Origin: JBBSMX01 sp038232935
Lineage (GTDB): Bacteria > Bacteroidota > Rhodothermia > Rhodothermales > JANQRZ01
NCBI GenBank assembly: GCA_038232935.1
Contig: JBBSMX010000003.1
Coordinates: 1 to 64,000, forward strand
Direction: 5' to 3'
DNA: 64,000 nucleotides
A program made the translations under genes and the position numbers. This document shows, one piece after another, positions 7,763 to 16,164 of the stretch. Position 1 is the first letter of the stretch; each line of letters begins with the position of its first letter. The notes beneath the pieces are model-generated. The model was not told the DNA's origin. It did no database searches and saw nothing but the letters and a program-made list of their open reading frames with translations.

Positions 7763-9841
7763 ATGGAAACTTCCGTCCGGCTCATCCTCCTCCTGCCGCT
7801 CCTCGGTGCGGCGCTCATCGGGCTGATGGGGCTCTTCGCTCCGGGCTTCCGGAAGCAGGAGAAGCTCATCGGGGTGATCGGGACGGCGGCCGTGGCGGTG
7901 CCGTTCGTACTCGCGGTGCTGCTGTTCCTCGGCCATCATCACGGGGCCGAGATCGTGCGGACGTACACGTGGATGGCGGCGGGCGACCTATCGGTCGGGT
8001 TCGACTACCGGATCGACGCGCTCTCGCTGATCATGACGCTGATCGTGACGGGGATCGGGGCGCTGATCCACCTGTACTCCATCGGGTACATGCATGGAGA
8101 CGATGGATTCTGGCGCTTCTTCGCGTATTTGAACCTGTTCATCTTCGCGATGCTCAACCTCGTGCTCGCGGAGAACCTCGTCGTGCTCTTCCTCGGGTGG
8201 GAGGGCGTCGGGCTGTGCTCCTACCTCCTCATCGGGTTCTGGTATACCGACCTCAAGAACTCGGCGGCGGCGAACAAGGCGTTCATCGTCAACCGCATCG
8301 GCGACTTCGCCTTCCTGCTCGGGATGTTCGTCCTGTACAAGGCGATGACGGCGGCGGGCGTGGCCCCCTTCGGGCTCGACTTCACGACGATCTTCGCCAA
8401 CATCGATGTCCTCGCGGCGGGGACGGCGTCGATCATCGTGCTGCTGATGTTCATCGGTGCCACGGGCAAGAGCGCGCAGATCCCGCTCTTCGTGTGGCTC
8501 CCCGACGCCATGGCCGGCCCGACGCCGGTCTCCGCGCTGATCCACGCCGCGACGATGGTGACGAGCGGGCTCTACCTCCTCGCTCGCCTCTCGCCGGTCG
8601 TGCTCGAAGCACCGGGCGTGATGATCCTCATCGCCTTCGTCGGCGCGATCACGGCGATCATGGCGGCGACGATTGCGATCACGCAGAACGACATCAAAAA
8701 GGTACTCGCGTACTCGACCGTCTCGCAGCTTGGGTACATGTTCGTCGCGGCGGGCGTCGGCGCGTTCTTCGTCGCCATCTTCCACGTGCTCACGCACGCC
8801 TTTTTCAAGGCCTGCCTCTTCCTCGGCTCCGGCTCGGTGATCCACGCGATGCACCACGTCGAGCACGAGCTGGAGCACAAAGGCGTGATCGCCCCGCACC
8901 ACGGCGACCACGACACGCCCCTCGACTCGGAGAAGCGGAAGGACACGCTTCGCCATAACCCGCTGCCCTACGACGGGCCGTTCGATGCCCAAGACATGCG
9001 GACGATGGGCGGCCTCCGCAAGCACATGCCGATCACGGCGATCACCTTTCTGATTTCGACGCTCTCGATCGCCGGGATTCCGCTCCTCGCCGGGTTCTTC
9101 TCGAAAGACGAGATCCTGTTCAAGGCGTTCGAACTGGGCTACGACGGGCACGTCTGGGCCTACATCGTCTGGGGTATCGGGATCGTGACCGCGCTCCTGA
9201 CAGCGGTCTACATGACGCGTGCGTACGTGCTCACCTTCGAAGGCCGCGAGCGCTGGCCCGACGCCGTCGGGACGAAGCCACACGAGAGCCCGTTGACGAT
9301 GACGTTCCCGCTCATCGTGCTCGCGATCGGCGCGGCGCTGGGCGGGTTCCTCGGACTGCCCGAAGTGCTCGGTGAGAGCTGGATTCACCACTACCTCGGC
9401 GCGGAGTTCGGCGGGCCCGTAGCTGAGGCCGAAATGGTCCACCACGTCTCGCACGGCATCGAGTGGGGGCTGCTCGCGCTCGGCGGGCTCATCGCGCTCG
9501 TTGGCGTAGGCGCGGCGTGGGCGAGTTACCGGACGAGCGGGTTGCAGACGGACAACACGATCCGCCGCAAGCTCGGCGCGGTCTACACCCTCCTCTCGAA
9601 CAAGTACTACGTAGACGAAGCCTACGACGCGACGGTCGTCCGGCCCATCACGGAGGGCGCGCGCCGCGGACTCGCCCCGTTCGACGCGAAGGTGGTGGAC
9701 GGTGCGGTGAACGGCACGGCGAAGCTCGTGCGCAGCCTCAGCAGTTGGGGACGCGGGATGCAGACCGGCATCGTGCAGAACTACGCCCTCGCCCTCGTGC
9801 TCGGCGTCGTCGTCGTCGTGGCCCTCATGATCTTCGTTTGA
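7763..9841 (+). CDS. nuoL: NADH-quinone oxidoreductase subunit L
   Basis: A 692-residue antiporter-like subunit at the distal end of the complex I membrane arm. Family blocks are visible: LFLGWEGVGLCSYLLIGFW, NRIGDFAFLLGMF, the proton-antiporter motif around TGKSAQIPLFVWLPDAMAGP with ALIHAATMVTSGLYLLAR, and VLAYSTVSQLGYMF. A His/Glu/Asp-rich loop (about residues 365-395, HHVEHELEHKGVIAPHHGDH) interrupts the usual sequence between helices; such loops are variable in the family. The long lateral helix and final membrane helix are represented by the C-terminal 90 residues. It is co-directional with nuoK and nuoM. Confidence 0.96.
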   Translation: METSVRLILLLPLLGAALIGLMGLFAPGFRKQEKLIGVIGTAAVAVPFVLAVLLFLGHHHGAEIVRTYTWMAAGDLSVGFDYRIDALSLIMTLIVTGIGALIHLYSIGYMHGDDGFWRFFAYLNLFIFAMLNLVLAENLVVLFLGWEGVGLCSYLLIGFWYTDLKNSAAANKAFIVNRIGDFAFLLGMFVLYKAMTAAGVAPFGLDFTTIFANIDVLAAGTASIIVLLMFIGATGKSAQIPLFVWLPDAMAGPTPVSALIHAATMVTSGLYLLARLSPVVLEAPGVMILIAFVGAITAIMAATIAITQNDIKKVLAYSTVSQLGYMFVAAGVGAFFVAIFHVLTHAFFKACLFLGSGSVIHAMHHVEHELEHKGVIAPHHGDHDTPLDSEKRKDTLRHNPLPYDGPFDAQDMRTMGGLRKHMPITAITFLISTLSIAGIPLLAGFFSKDEILFKAFELGYDGHVWAYIVWGIGIVTALLTAVYMTRAYVLTFEGRERWPDAVGTKPHESPLTMTFPLIVLAIGAALGGFLGLPEVLGESWIHHYLGAEFGGPVAEAEMVHHVSHGIEWGLLALGGLIALVGVGAAWASYRTSGLQTDNTIRRKLGAVYTLLSNKYYVDEAYDATVVRPITEGARRGLAPFDAKVVDGAVNGTAKLVRSLSSWGRGMQTGIVQNYALALVLGVVVVVALMIFV

Positions 9842-9856
9842 CGCAGGCATCACCCC

Positions 9857-9884
9857 GTACGGGCGCAGCATGCTGTGCCCCTAC
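9857..9884. repeat. GTAGGGGC-type palindrome, copy 1 (nuoL-nuoM)
   Basis: A 28-bp palindrome: arms GTACGGGCGCAGCA and TGCTGTGCCCCTAC, matching at 12 of 14 pairs. Its outer bases match the other GTAGGGGC / GCCCCTAC elements in this window, while the centre (CAGCATGCTG) is particular to this copy. It occupies the nuoL-nuoM spacer. Confidence 0.7.
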
Positions 9885-9896
9885 CTATCGCCCGAC

Positions 9897-11480
9897 ATGG
9901 ATTTTCTCGCTAGCCTTTCGCACCTCGTCTCGTGGGTGATCTTCCTGCCCGCGCTCGGCGCGCTCGTCACCCTGTTCATGCCGAGCGACGGGGCCGTACG
10001 GTGGGCCGCGCTCGGCACGACGGCGCTAACATTCCTCGTCTCGCTCGGCCTGTGGTTCGGGTTCGATCCGGCGGTCTCGACGACGGAAGGGCCGCAACTC
10101 GTCGAGCAGACACTGAACTGGTTTCCCGGCGTGGACATCACGTACTACGTCGGCGTGGACGGGCTGAACCTGCTGCTGATGCTGCTGACGACGCTCCTCG
10201 GGCCGATCGTCGTGCTCTCGTCGTGGACGTACATCGGCAAGCAGGTGAAGGGCTACTTCGCGCTGCTCCTGATCCTCGAGACCGGCGTGCTCGGCGTGTT
10301 CGCCTCGTTCGACCTGTTCCTGTTCTACGTCTTCTTCGAGCTCACGCTCATCCCGATGTACTTCATCATCGGCATCTGGGGCGGCGAGAATCGGGTCTAC
10401 GCGGCGGTGAAGTTCGTGCTCTACACCCTCTTCGGCTCGCTGCTCATGCTCGTCGGCGTGCTGTGGCTCGGGTTCGCGGCGGGCGACGCCGTCAACGGCG
10501 GCGTGTTCACGACGAACTGGTACAAGCTGCTGGCCTTCGCCGTCCCGCTCGGCTCGCAGTGGTGGCTGTTCGTGCTCTTCGCACTCGCCTTCGCCATCAA
10601 GGTCCCGCTCTTCCCGTTCCACACGTGGCTCCCCGACGCCCACGTGCAGGCCCCGACGGGCGGCTCGGTCGTCCTCGCCGGCGTCCTGCTGAAGATGGGG
10701 ACGTACGGCCTCGTGCGGTTCTGCCTCCCGTTCTTCCCGAACGCCGCGCAGCAGTTCGCCGTGCCGATTGCGATCCTCGCGCTCATCGGGATCGTCTACG
10801 GCGCGCTCGTGGCGTATGCGCAGGAAGACGCGAAGAAGCTGGTCGCGTACTCGTCGGTGGCGCACCTCGGCTTCGTCGTCCTCGGCATCTTCGCCTTCAC
10901 GACAGAGGCATTGCAGGGCGCGATGATTCAGATGGTCAACCACGGGATCTCGACCGGCGCGCTCTTCCTCATCATCGGGATGCTCTACGAGCGGCGGCAC
11001 ACGCGGCTGATGGCGGACTTCGGCGGGATCGCCAAGTCGGTGCCGATCCTGACGTTCTTCATGGTGTTCAGCGTGCTCGCCTCCGTCGGGCTGCCGGGCC
11101 TCAACGGGTTCGTCGGGGAGTTCCTCATCCTGCTCGGGACGTACAAGAGCACGGTGCTCGGGGCATGGTGGATCACGGCGATTGCGACGAGCGGGGTGAT
11201 CTTCGCGGCGGTCTACCTGCTGACGATGCTGTACAAGACGTTTTACGGCCCGCTCACCGGCGAGGCCAACAAGACGATGGCGGACCTGAACCTCCGCGAG
11301 ATCGGGCTGCTGGTGCCGCTCGTAGTCCTTATGTTCTGGCTCGGATTCGGCCCGGCCCCGTTTCTGGAGAAGAGCGAGCCCGCGGTCCGCTCGCTGCTGG
11401 AAGTGATCGAAGGGAAACGGTTGGCCGCCCTCGAATCGCCCAGCGAGACGCTCGTCGCCCTGCCGCTGGAAACGCCGTAG
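9897..11480 (+). CDS. nuoM: NADH-quinone oxidoreductase subunit M
   Basis: A 527-residue antiporter-like subunit of complex I. Conserved features include FDLFLFYVFFELTLIPMYFIIGIWGG (with the key membrane Glu), AIKVPLFPFHTWLPDAHVQAP, and AYSSVAHLGFVVLGIFAF. ATG 9897 (MDFLASLSHLV) is chosen; an in-frame ATG at 9870 lies within a palindromic repeat and would add nine residues of repeat-encoded sequence. The TAG stop at 11478-11480 is itself inside the next palindrome (11477-11504). The next gene in the cluster is an NhaD antiporter rather than nuoN. Confidence 0.96.
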   Translation: MDFLASLSHLVSWVIFLPALGALVTLFMPSDGAVRWAALGTTALTFLVSLGLWFGFDPAVSTTEGPQLVEQTLNWFPGVDITYYVGVDGLNLLLMLLTTLLGPIVVLSSWTYIGKQVKGYFALLLILETGVLGVFASFDLFLFYVFFELTLIPMYFIIGIWGGENRVYAAVKFVLYTLFGSLLMLVGVLWLGFAAGDAVNGGVFTTNWYKLLAFAVPLGSQWWLFVLFALAFAIKVPLFPFHTWLPDAHVQAPTGGSVVLAGVLLKMGTYGLVRFCLPFFPNAAQQFAVPIAILALIGIVYGALVAYAQEDAKKLVAYSSVAHLGFVVLGIFAFTTEALQGAMIQMVNHGISTGALFLIIGMLYERRHTRLMADFGGIAKSVPILTFFMVFSVLASVGLPGLNGFVGEFLILLGTYKSTVLGAWWITAIATSGVIFAAVYLLTMLYKTFYGPLTGEANKTMADLNLREIGLLVPLVVLMFWLGFGPAPFLEKSEPAVRSLLEVIEGKRLAALESPSETLVALPLETP

Positions 11481-11504
11481 GGGCGACCGGCCGGTCGCCC
11501 CTAC
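11477..11504. repeat. GTAGGGGC-type palindrome, copy 2 (perfect, contains nuoM stop)
   Basis: A 28-bp exact palindrome, GTAGGGGCGACCGG followed by its reverse complement. The TAG of the outer arm is the nuoM stop codon. As a hairpin it has 13-14 GC-rich pairs with essentially no loop and no T-run, so a terminator role is not evident. Confidence 0.85.
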
Positions 11505-11528
11505 CACCACCCCCCAAGCCCCTCGCTC

Positions 11529-13133
11529 ATGCCCTCCGTCCTGCTCCGCGTCCTCCTCTTGACGTTGCTGCTCGGCGTGGCGGTGCCGCTCGCGCAGGCA
11601 CAAGAGCCGGCGCCGGGCGATGGCATCGAGCAGACCGCGCCCGAGGCCGTGGATACGGCCCCCACGGACCCCCACGAGGTCTCCGTCGCGGGAGGGGAGG
11701 GTGCCCACGGTGAAGGCGAAGAGCACGGGCCGCCGCCGCCGCTCTTCCTCGTGCTCCCGTTCGTCGCGCTCTTGCTGATGATCGCCACGGGGCCGCTGTT
11801 CTACCCGCATCACTGGCACCACCACTACCCCAAATACGCCGTCGGCCTCGGCCTCGCCGTCATCGCCTACTACCTCGCCGTGCTCCACACGGGGACGCCG
11901 CTCATGCACGCAGCGGTGGAATACCTCTCGTTCATCGCGCTCCTCGCCTCGCTCTTCGTCGCCAGCGGCTGCATCCTCATCAAGACCGACTACGCAGGGA
12001 CGCCCCGCGTCAACGCGACGCTGCTCTTCATCGGAGCCGTGATCTCCAACTTCATCGGGACGACGGGGGCCTCGATGCTGCTGATCCGGCCGTACATGCG
12101 GATCAACGCTGGGCGGATCAAGGCGTACCACATCATCTTCTTCATCTTCTGCGTCTCGAACGTCGGTGGGGCGCTCACGCCGATCGGCGACCCCCCGCTG
12201 TTCCTCGGCTTCCTGCGCGGCGTGCCGTTCTTCTGGACCGTCGCCCACATCTGGTACATCTGGCTCCCGACGCTGCTGATCATCCTCGGCGTGTTCTGGG
12301 TGTTCGACGCGCGCAACAAGCTGGAGAGCAACCGCGAGCGGATCGAGGAGACGGGCCACGACGTGGACCCCGGCGAGGGCGAGGGCTCCATCGCGCCGGT
12401 CCCTGCGACGCACACGCAGAAGCACCTCGTGATTGAGGGGAAGGCGGGGTTCGGCTGGCTCGCCGTCATCATCGCCTCGGTCTTCATCGACCCGAACGTC
12501 TTCGGGTGGGTGCCGGACCTCCACGGGGCGCTCCACGTCCCGTTCGGGATCCGCGAGATGATCATGTTCGCCGTCTGCTACCTCGCCTACAAAACGGCGA
12601 AGCCCGAGGTGCTGCGCGGGAACGACTTCAACTTCGAGCCGATCCGCGAGGTGGCGTGGCTCTTCGTCGGCATCTTCGTCACGATGCAGCCGGCGCTCGA
12701 GCTCATCCGGCTCTTCGCGAGTGGAAACGCGGGCGCGCTCAACGAGACGACGTTCTACTTCGGGACGGGGCTGCTCTCCGGCGTCCTCGACAACGCCCCG
12801 ACCTACGTCTCCTTCCTCTCCGCCGCGATGGGCAAGTTCGGGATGGACGTGAACGTCCCGGCCGAGGTGCTCGACTTCGCCGCCCACCCGGGCGCGGCGA
12901 CGGGCTTCTACCTCCAGGCGATCTCGGTGGCGGCCGTGTTCTTCGGCGCGCTCACCTACATCGGCAACGGCCCGAACTTCATGGTCAAGGCCATCGCCGA
13001 GTCCAGCGGCGTCGACTGCCCGAGCTTCGGCGGCTACCTCATCCGCTACTCCCTCCCGATCCTCCTCCCGATCTACGTCCTCGTCTGGCTCGTCTTCTTC
13101 AGCGGCTGGATCATCCCTATCCCCGTCGGCTGA
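11529..13133 (+). CDS. nhaD: NhaD-type Na+/H+ antiporter
   Basis: A 534-residue ion-transporter-superfamily protein. A signal peptide (about residues 1-24, ending QAQ) and an acidic/His linker precede at least ten hydrophobic helices. NhaD motifs are visible: FIGTTGASMLLIRP, the discontinuous-helix loop ALTPIGDPPLFLGFLRG, and the C-terminal loop LLSGVLDNAPTYVSFLSAAMG; FFGALTYIGNGPNFMVKAI also fits. It should exchange cytoplasmic Na+ (or Li+) for H+. It lies inside the nuo cluster, between nuoM and nuoN and four bases before phhB, suggesting co-transcription with complex I and a link to sodium or pH homeostasis. Confidence 0.88.
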   Translation: MPSVLLRVLLLTLLLGVAVPLAQAQEPAPGDGIEQTAPEAVDTAPTDPHEVSVAGGEGAHGEGEEHGPPPPLFLVLPFVALLLMIATGPLFYPHHWHHHYPKYAVGLGLAVIAYYLAVLHTGTPLMHAAVEYLSFIALLASLFVASGCILIKTDYAGTPRVNATLLFIGAVISNFIGTTGASMLLIRPYMRINAGRIKAYHIIFFIFCVSNVGGALTPIGDPPLFLGFLRGVPFFWTVAHIWYIWLPTLLIILGVFWVFDARNKLESNRERIEETGHDVDPGEGEGSIAPVPATHTQKHLVIEGKAGFGWLAVIIASVFIDPNVFGWVPDLHGALHVPFGIREMIMFAVCYLAYKTAKPEVLRGNDFNFEPIREVAWLFVGIFVTMQPALELIRLFASGNAGALNETTFYFGTGLLSGVLDNAPTYVSFLSAAMGKFGMDVNVPAEVLDFAAHPGAATGFYLQAISVAAVFFGALTYIGNGPNFMVKAIAESSGVDCPSFGGYLIRYSLPILLPIYVLVWLVFFSGWIIPIPVG

Positions 13134-13137
13134 GCCC

Positions 13138-13431
13138 ATGAGAGAGCCTCTTTCTCCCGACGAAATCAGCGCTGCGCTCGATGCGCTGTCGGGCTGGACG
13201 TACGAGGACGACGCCCTCGCCAAAACCTTCACCTTCGGCGACTTCCGCGAGGCCCTCGCGTTCATCGTCCGCCTCGGCTTCGAGGCCGAAGAGCGGGACC
13301 ACCACCCGAACCTCACGAACGTTTACAACCGGGTCGAGCTCGCGCTCACGACCCACGACGCCGGCAACCGGGTCACGCAGATGGACGTGGACCTGGCGCG
13401 GGCGATAGAGCAATTAGTCCGGGGTCAGTAG
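13138..13431 (+). CDS. phhB: Pterin-4a-carbinolamine dehydratase
   Basis: A 97-residue protein of the PCD/DCoH family, which dehydrates 4a-hydroxytetrahydropterin formed by aromatic amino-acid hydroxylases. The active-site signature is seen as ERDHHPNLTNVYNRVELAL with H55-H56-P57 and H73-D74 in TTHDAGN. The length is normal. Its position between nhaD and nuoN has no obvious metabolic logic. The C-terminal codons (QLVRGQ) and the stop lie in the left arm of heptameric hairpin D, so the extreme C-terminus is probably repeat-derived. Confidence 0.92.
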   Translation: MREPLSPDEISAALDALSGWTYEDDALAKTFTFGDFREALAFIVRLGFEAEERDHHPNLTNVYNRVELALTTHDAGNRVTQMDVDLARAIEQLVRGQ

Positions 13432-13490
13432 TCTGTGGTCTGTTGTGGAGAGAAAGCAACGGACCACGAACCCCGGACAACTAACCAACC
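13413..13490. repeat. Heptameric hairpin repeat, locus D (phhB-nuoN)
   Basis: Left arm words TTAGTCC, GGGGTCA, GTAGTCT, GTGGTCT, GTTGTGG; right arm CGGACCA, CGAACCC, CGGACAA, CTAACCA. The spacing is 7 nt and the arms are inverted (GGTCTGTTGT / GGACCACGAAC style). The element includes the last phhB codons and stop and ends at the nuoN ATG. Its vocabulary differs from loci B and C. Confidence 0.7.
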
Positions 13491-13493
13491 CTC

Positions 13494-14981
13494 ATGTACG
13501 CCTCCCTTTTTAGCGACCTCGCCGCCGCCTTCCCGACCGTGCTCGTCGCCCTCCTCGGGATCGTGGTCGTGCTCTACGACTCGTTCCGGAACGACGCGCC
13601 GGAGATCCCCTGGATCGCGGGGGTCGGCGTCGCCGTCGCGCTCGGCGTCGAGCTGCTCCGGCTGGGGAGCCCCGGCGTCCCCATCTTCTCCGACCAGCTC
13701 TTCGCGGGCGGCTACGCGTCGTACGTCAACGCGGTGATTTTGCTCGGCACGCTCGGGAGCGTGATCCTCTCGGTGCCGTACCTCCGGCGGATCGGGCACA
13801 ACTACGGCGAGGTCCACGCGCTCATCCTCTTCGCCACGACCGGGATGATGGTGCTCGCGGCATCGGCAAGCCTCGTCACGATCTTCGTCGGGCTCGAGAC
13901 GATGTCGATCTGCCTGTACGTGCTCACCGGCCTGGTCCGCGAGGAAGCGCGCGCGAATGAGAGCGCGCTCAAATACTTCCTCCTCGGGGCATTCTCGACG
14001 GGGTTCTTCCTCTACGGCATCGCGCTGATCTACGGCGCGACAGGGACGATGGTGCTAGCCGAGATGCCCGCCGCGATTCTGCTCACCGGCCGCACGGGCT
14101 TCCTCTTCGCGGGCCTCGCGCTCCTGCTGATCGGGTTCTTCTTCAAGGTGTCGGCCGTGCCCTTCCACATGTGGACGCCCGACGTGTACCAGGGCGCGCC
14201 GACGACGATCACCGGGTTCATGTCTACGACCTCGAAGGCGGCGGCTTTCTCGGCGCTCATCCTCGTACTCTCGGTCGGGATGGCAGAGGCGAGCCTCGCG
14301 GCGCGGTGGAGCCTCGTGATTGCGGCGGTGGCGGCGGTGACGATGGTGCTCGGCAACGTGCTCGCGCTCAGCCAGTCGAACGTGAAGCGGATGCTGGCGT
14401 ATTCGTCGATCGCGCACGCGGGCTACGTCCTCACCGGCATCGCCGCCGGCAGCGTTGAGGGCTACAGCGGCGCGCTCTACTACCTCCTCGCGTACACGCT
14501 GATGAACCTTGGCGCCTTCGGCGTGATGGCCGCGCTCGAATGGGACGAGGAGCAGGGGGCCGGGCAGACGCTCGACTCGCTCTCCGGCGTCGGCTACCGC
14601 AAGCCGATCCTCGGCGTCACGATGGGCGTGTTCATGTTCGCCCTCACCGGCTTCCCGCCGCTGGCCGGGTTCATCGGGAAGTACAAAGTGTTCGCTGCTG
14701 CCGTCGAGGCCGACATGACGTGGCTCGCGCTCGTCGGCGTGACCGCGAGCATCGTGTCGGCGTTTTACTACCTCCGGGTGATGGTGGCCTTTTGGATGAC
14801 GCCGGAAGAGGAGGGGACGGCTACGGCCCGGCAAGCCGCCTTCCCCGTTTCGATGTTGACCGCGGCAGTCCTCGTCGGATGTGCGGTGGCGCTGCTCTTC
14901 TTCGGCGTGCTGCCCGGCGGCGTGCTGGAGACCACACGCACCTTCTTCGTGGATGCAGCGGCCTTCGCAGTCGGGGGGTGA
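13494..14981 (+). CDS. nuoN: NADH-quinone oxidoreductase subunit N
   Basis: A 495-residue antiporter-like subunit closing the complex I membrane-arm cluster. Diagnostic blocks are LVTIFVGLETMSICLYVLTGL, KYFLLGAFSTGFFLYGIALIYGATG, FFFKVSAVPFHMWTPDVYQGAPTT (the typical NuoN loop) and MLAYSSIAHAGYVLTGI. The length is normal. It starts three bases after heptameric hairpin D. No terminator is obvious downstream; the following 250 bases contain direct GGGATCCGTGA duplications and hairpin E. Confidence 0.96.
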   Translation: MYASLFSDLAAAFPTVLVALLGIVVVLYDSFRNDAPEIPWIAGVGVAVALGVELLRLGSPGVPIFSDQLFAGGYASYVNAVILLGTLGSVILSVPYLRRIGHNYGEVHALILFATTGMMVLAASASLVTIFVGLETMSICLYVLTGLVREEARANESALKYFLLGAFSTGFFLYGIALIYGATGTMVLAEMPAAILLTGRTGFLFAGLALLLIGFFFKVSAVPFHMWTPDVYQGAPTTITGFMSTTSKAAAFSALILVLSVGMAEASLAARWSLVIAAVAAVTMVLGNVLALSQSNVKRMLAYSSIAHAGYVLTGIAAGSVEGYSGALYYLLAYTLMNLGAFGVMAALEWDEEQGAGQTLDSLSGVGYRKPILGVTMGVFMFALTGFPPLAGFIGKYKVFAAAVEADMTWLALVGVTASIVSAFYYLRVMVAFWMTPEEEGTATARQAAFPVSMLTAAVLVGCAVALLFFGVLPGGVLETTRTFFVDAAAFAVGG

Positions 14982-15135
14982 GGCGTGACGAGGGATACGG
15001 ATTCAGCGTGACGATGTCAGGAGAGCACGGCGAGGGATCCGTGAAGCGGGATCCGTGAGGGTGCCGGCAGCGACGCCGGAAAGTGAACGCGCGCTTCACG
15101 GTCTCCGCTATACGGACATCGTCTACTTGAAACGG

Positions 15136-15196
15136 TATGATGCGTGAGGTCGAGCGCCACCGCCGACCTTGAGTTCACGTATCACGCATCACGTTG
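15136..15196. repeat. Heptameric hairpin repeat, locus E (downstream of nuoN)
   Basis: Right arm TTCACGT ATCACGC ATCACGT is a clear run of 7-nt words; the left arm is shorter and more decayed (ATGATGCGTGAGGTC). The inverted core is TGATGCGTGA / TCACGCATCA. It lies in the spacer before the gene at 15238. The preceding stretch 14982-15135 holds no gene, only the duplicated words GGGATCCGTGA. Confidence 0.5.
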
Positions 15197-15237
15197 CGGC
15201 CTCCTCCCGTCGGCAACGTGTAAGCCCTGACCCGCCC

Positions 15238-15834
15238 ATGCAATCCCTCCTCCGCGACTACCTCCCGCAAGCCCCGCAGCACGGGCTTTACCGCGCGCCC
15301 GACATCCCGGCCGGCAAGCTCCACGCCGCCCTCCGCGACTATGCGCCGGACATCGAGCCGGGCTCCGTCCTCGCGCTCTACGACGCGACCCGGCTCGGCT
15401 CGGCCAAAGACGGCGCGCTCTTCCTCGCCGACCGGCTCGTCTACCAGAACAACGACCTCACGCCGGCCCAGACGGTTCGCTACGAAGACATCGTCCGCGT
15501 CGACGAGAAGCGGCTGTTCCTCGGGGGGCGGAAAGTCGAGATCGACGTGAACCAGGGGCGGGCGACGACGACGCACGCCCTCGACTTCTCGGCTCGGGCG
15601 GACGCCGCCGAGTTCGTCGCCCGCTTTCTCCAGGAGGCCATGCTCGCCTCGGCCCGCGCCGACGCCGCCGAGTCACTTCGCCCGGAAGCTGCGCCGGAGT
15701 TGGGTGAGCGTGCCCGGACGACGGCCGGCTCGGACCTCCGCGCCGTCGAGCGCGCCCTCGCCGACCTCCGCGCCGCCGGCACCCTCGCCGACGCGGACCA
15801 TCGCCGCCTGCTGGCCGCGCTGCGCGACGACTAG
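15238..15834 (+). CDS. Conserved hypothetical protein, possible PH-like fold
   Basis: A 198-residue soluble protein; function not recognised. ATG 15238 (MQSLLRDYLPQ) is chosen because the upstream in-frame codons fall in a repeat. The N-terminal 125 residues contain a pattern of beta strands (ALFLADRLVYQNNDL, VRYEDIVRVDEKRLFLGGRKVEID) like bacterial PH domains. The C-terminal 70 residues are Ala/Arg/Asp-rich and helical (RAVERALADLRAAGTLADADHRRLLAALRDD), resembling the short SHOCT-like helical hairpins at protein ends. No signal peptide or membrane segment. The domain suggestion is an inference. Confidence 0.6.
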   Translation: MQSLLRDYLPQAPQHGLYRAPDIPAGKLHAALRDYAPDIEPGSVLALYDATRLGSAKDGALFLADRLVYQNNDLTPAQTVRYEDIVRVDEKRLFLGGRKVEIDVNQGRATTTHALDFSARADAAEFVARFLQEAMLASARADAAESLRPEAAPELGERARTTAGSDLRAVERALADLRAAGTLADADHRRLLAALRDD

Positions 15835-16164
15835 CGTTGCGGTCGATGCGCGCCCCCTCTCTGCCCTGCCGGGCATCTCTCCCCCGAGGGGGCGAGAACG
15901 TGGTTTGGGAGCGCCGCGCCATCCGTCCCGCCGCGCTGTTTCGGATCACGTCCCCTCGCCCCTCCGGGGAGCGGGACAGGCCTGCCCTGAGCAGAGCCGA
16001 AGGGGTGAGGGGCCTTCGCAGCACCACGTAGTCAAACGGAGCGCCGAGCGCGGCCCCTCCCGCGATTGATCGAAGACTCACGGCGGGGGCGGAAACGTCG
16101 GCCGGGCCGTTCCGTTAAACGAGATCCATTCGCAGAGCTACTCACCCAAGCCTCTCTTTCCGCC
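15835..16164. other. Gene-free spacer with composite palindromic element
   Basis: 330 bases between the PH-like gene and sod carry no convincing gene. They contain CTCCCCCGAGGGGGCGAG near 15877-15894 and a composite inverted repeat at 15950-16014. The outer portions share AACGTGGTTTGGGAGCGCCGCG-like and CACCACGTAGTCAAACGGAGCGCCG-like sequence in opposite orientation, so the whole may be one decayed mobile palindrome. A promoter for sod should lie in the last 60 bases, but none is clear. Confidence 0.5.
15950..16014. repeat. Composite palindrome: CCCCTCGCCCC...GGGGTGAGGGG with inner GACAGGC...CCGAAGG word
   Basis: Outer arms CCCCTCGCCCCTCC and GGGGTGAGGGG enclose GGACAGGCCTGCCCTGAGC and AGAGCCGAAGG. 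The inner word reappears in reverse orientation within the 19966 element (CCTTCGGCTTCGCTCAGGAC), so the same module is nested in two different palindromes of this window. Confidence 0.55.

Noticed and set aside
14982..15135. Spacer after nuoN with duplicated GGGATCCGTGA words, considered as another heptameric hairpin.
   Set aside because: The duplicates are direct rather than inverted and not spaced by 7 nt; only 15136-15196 meets the criteria.
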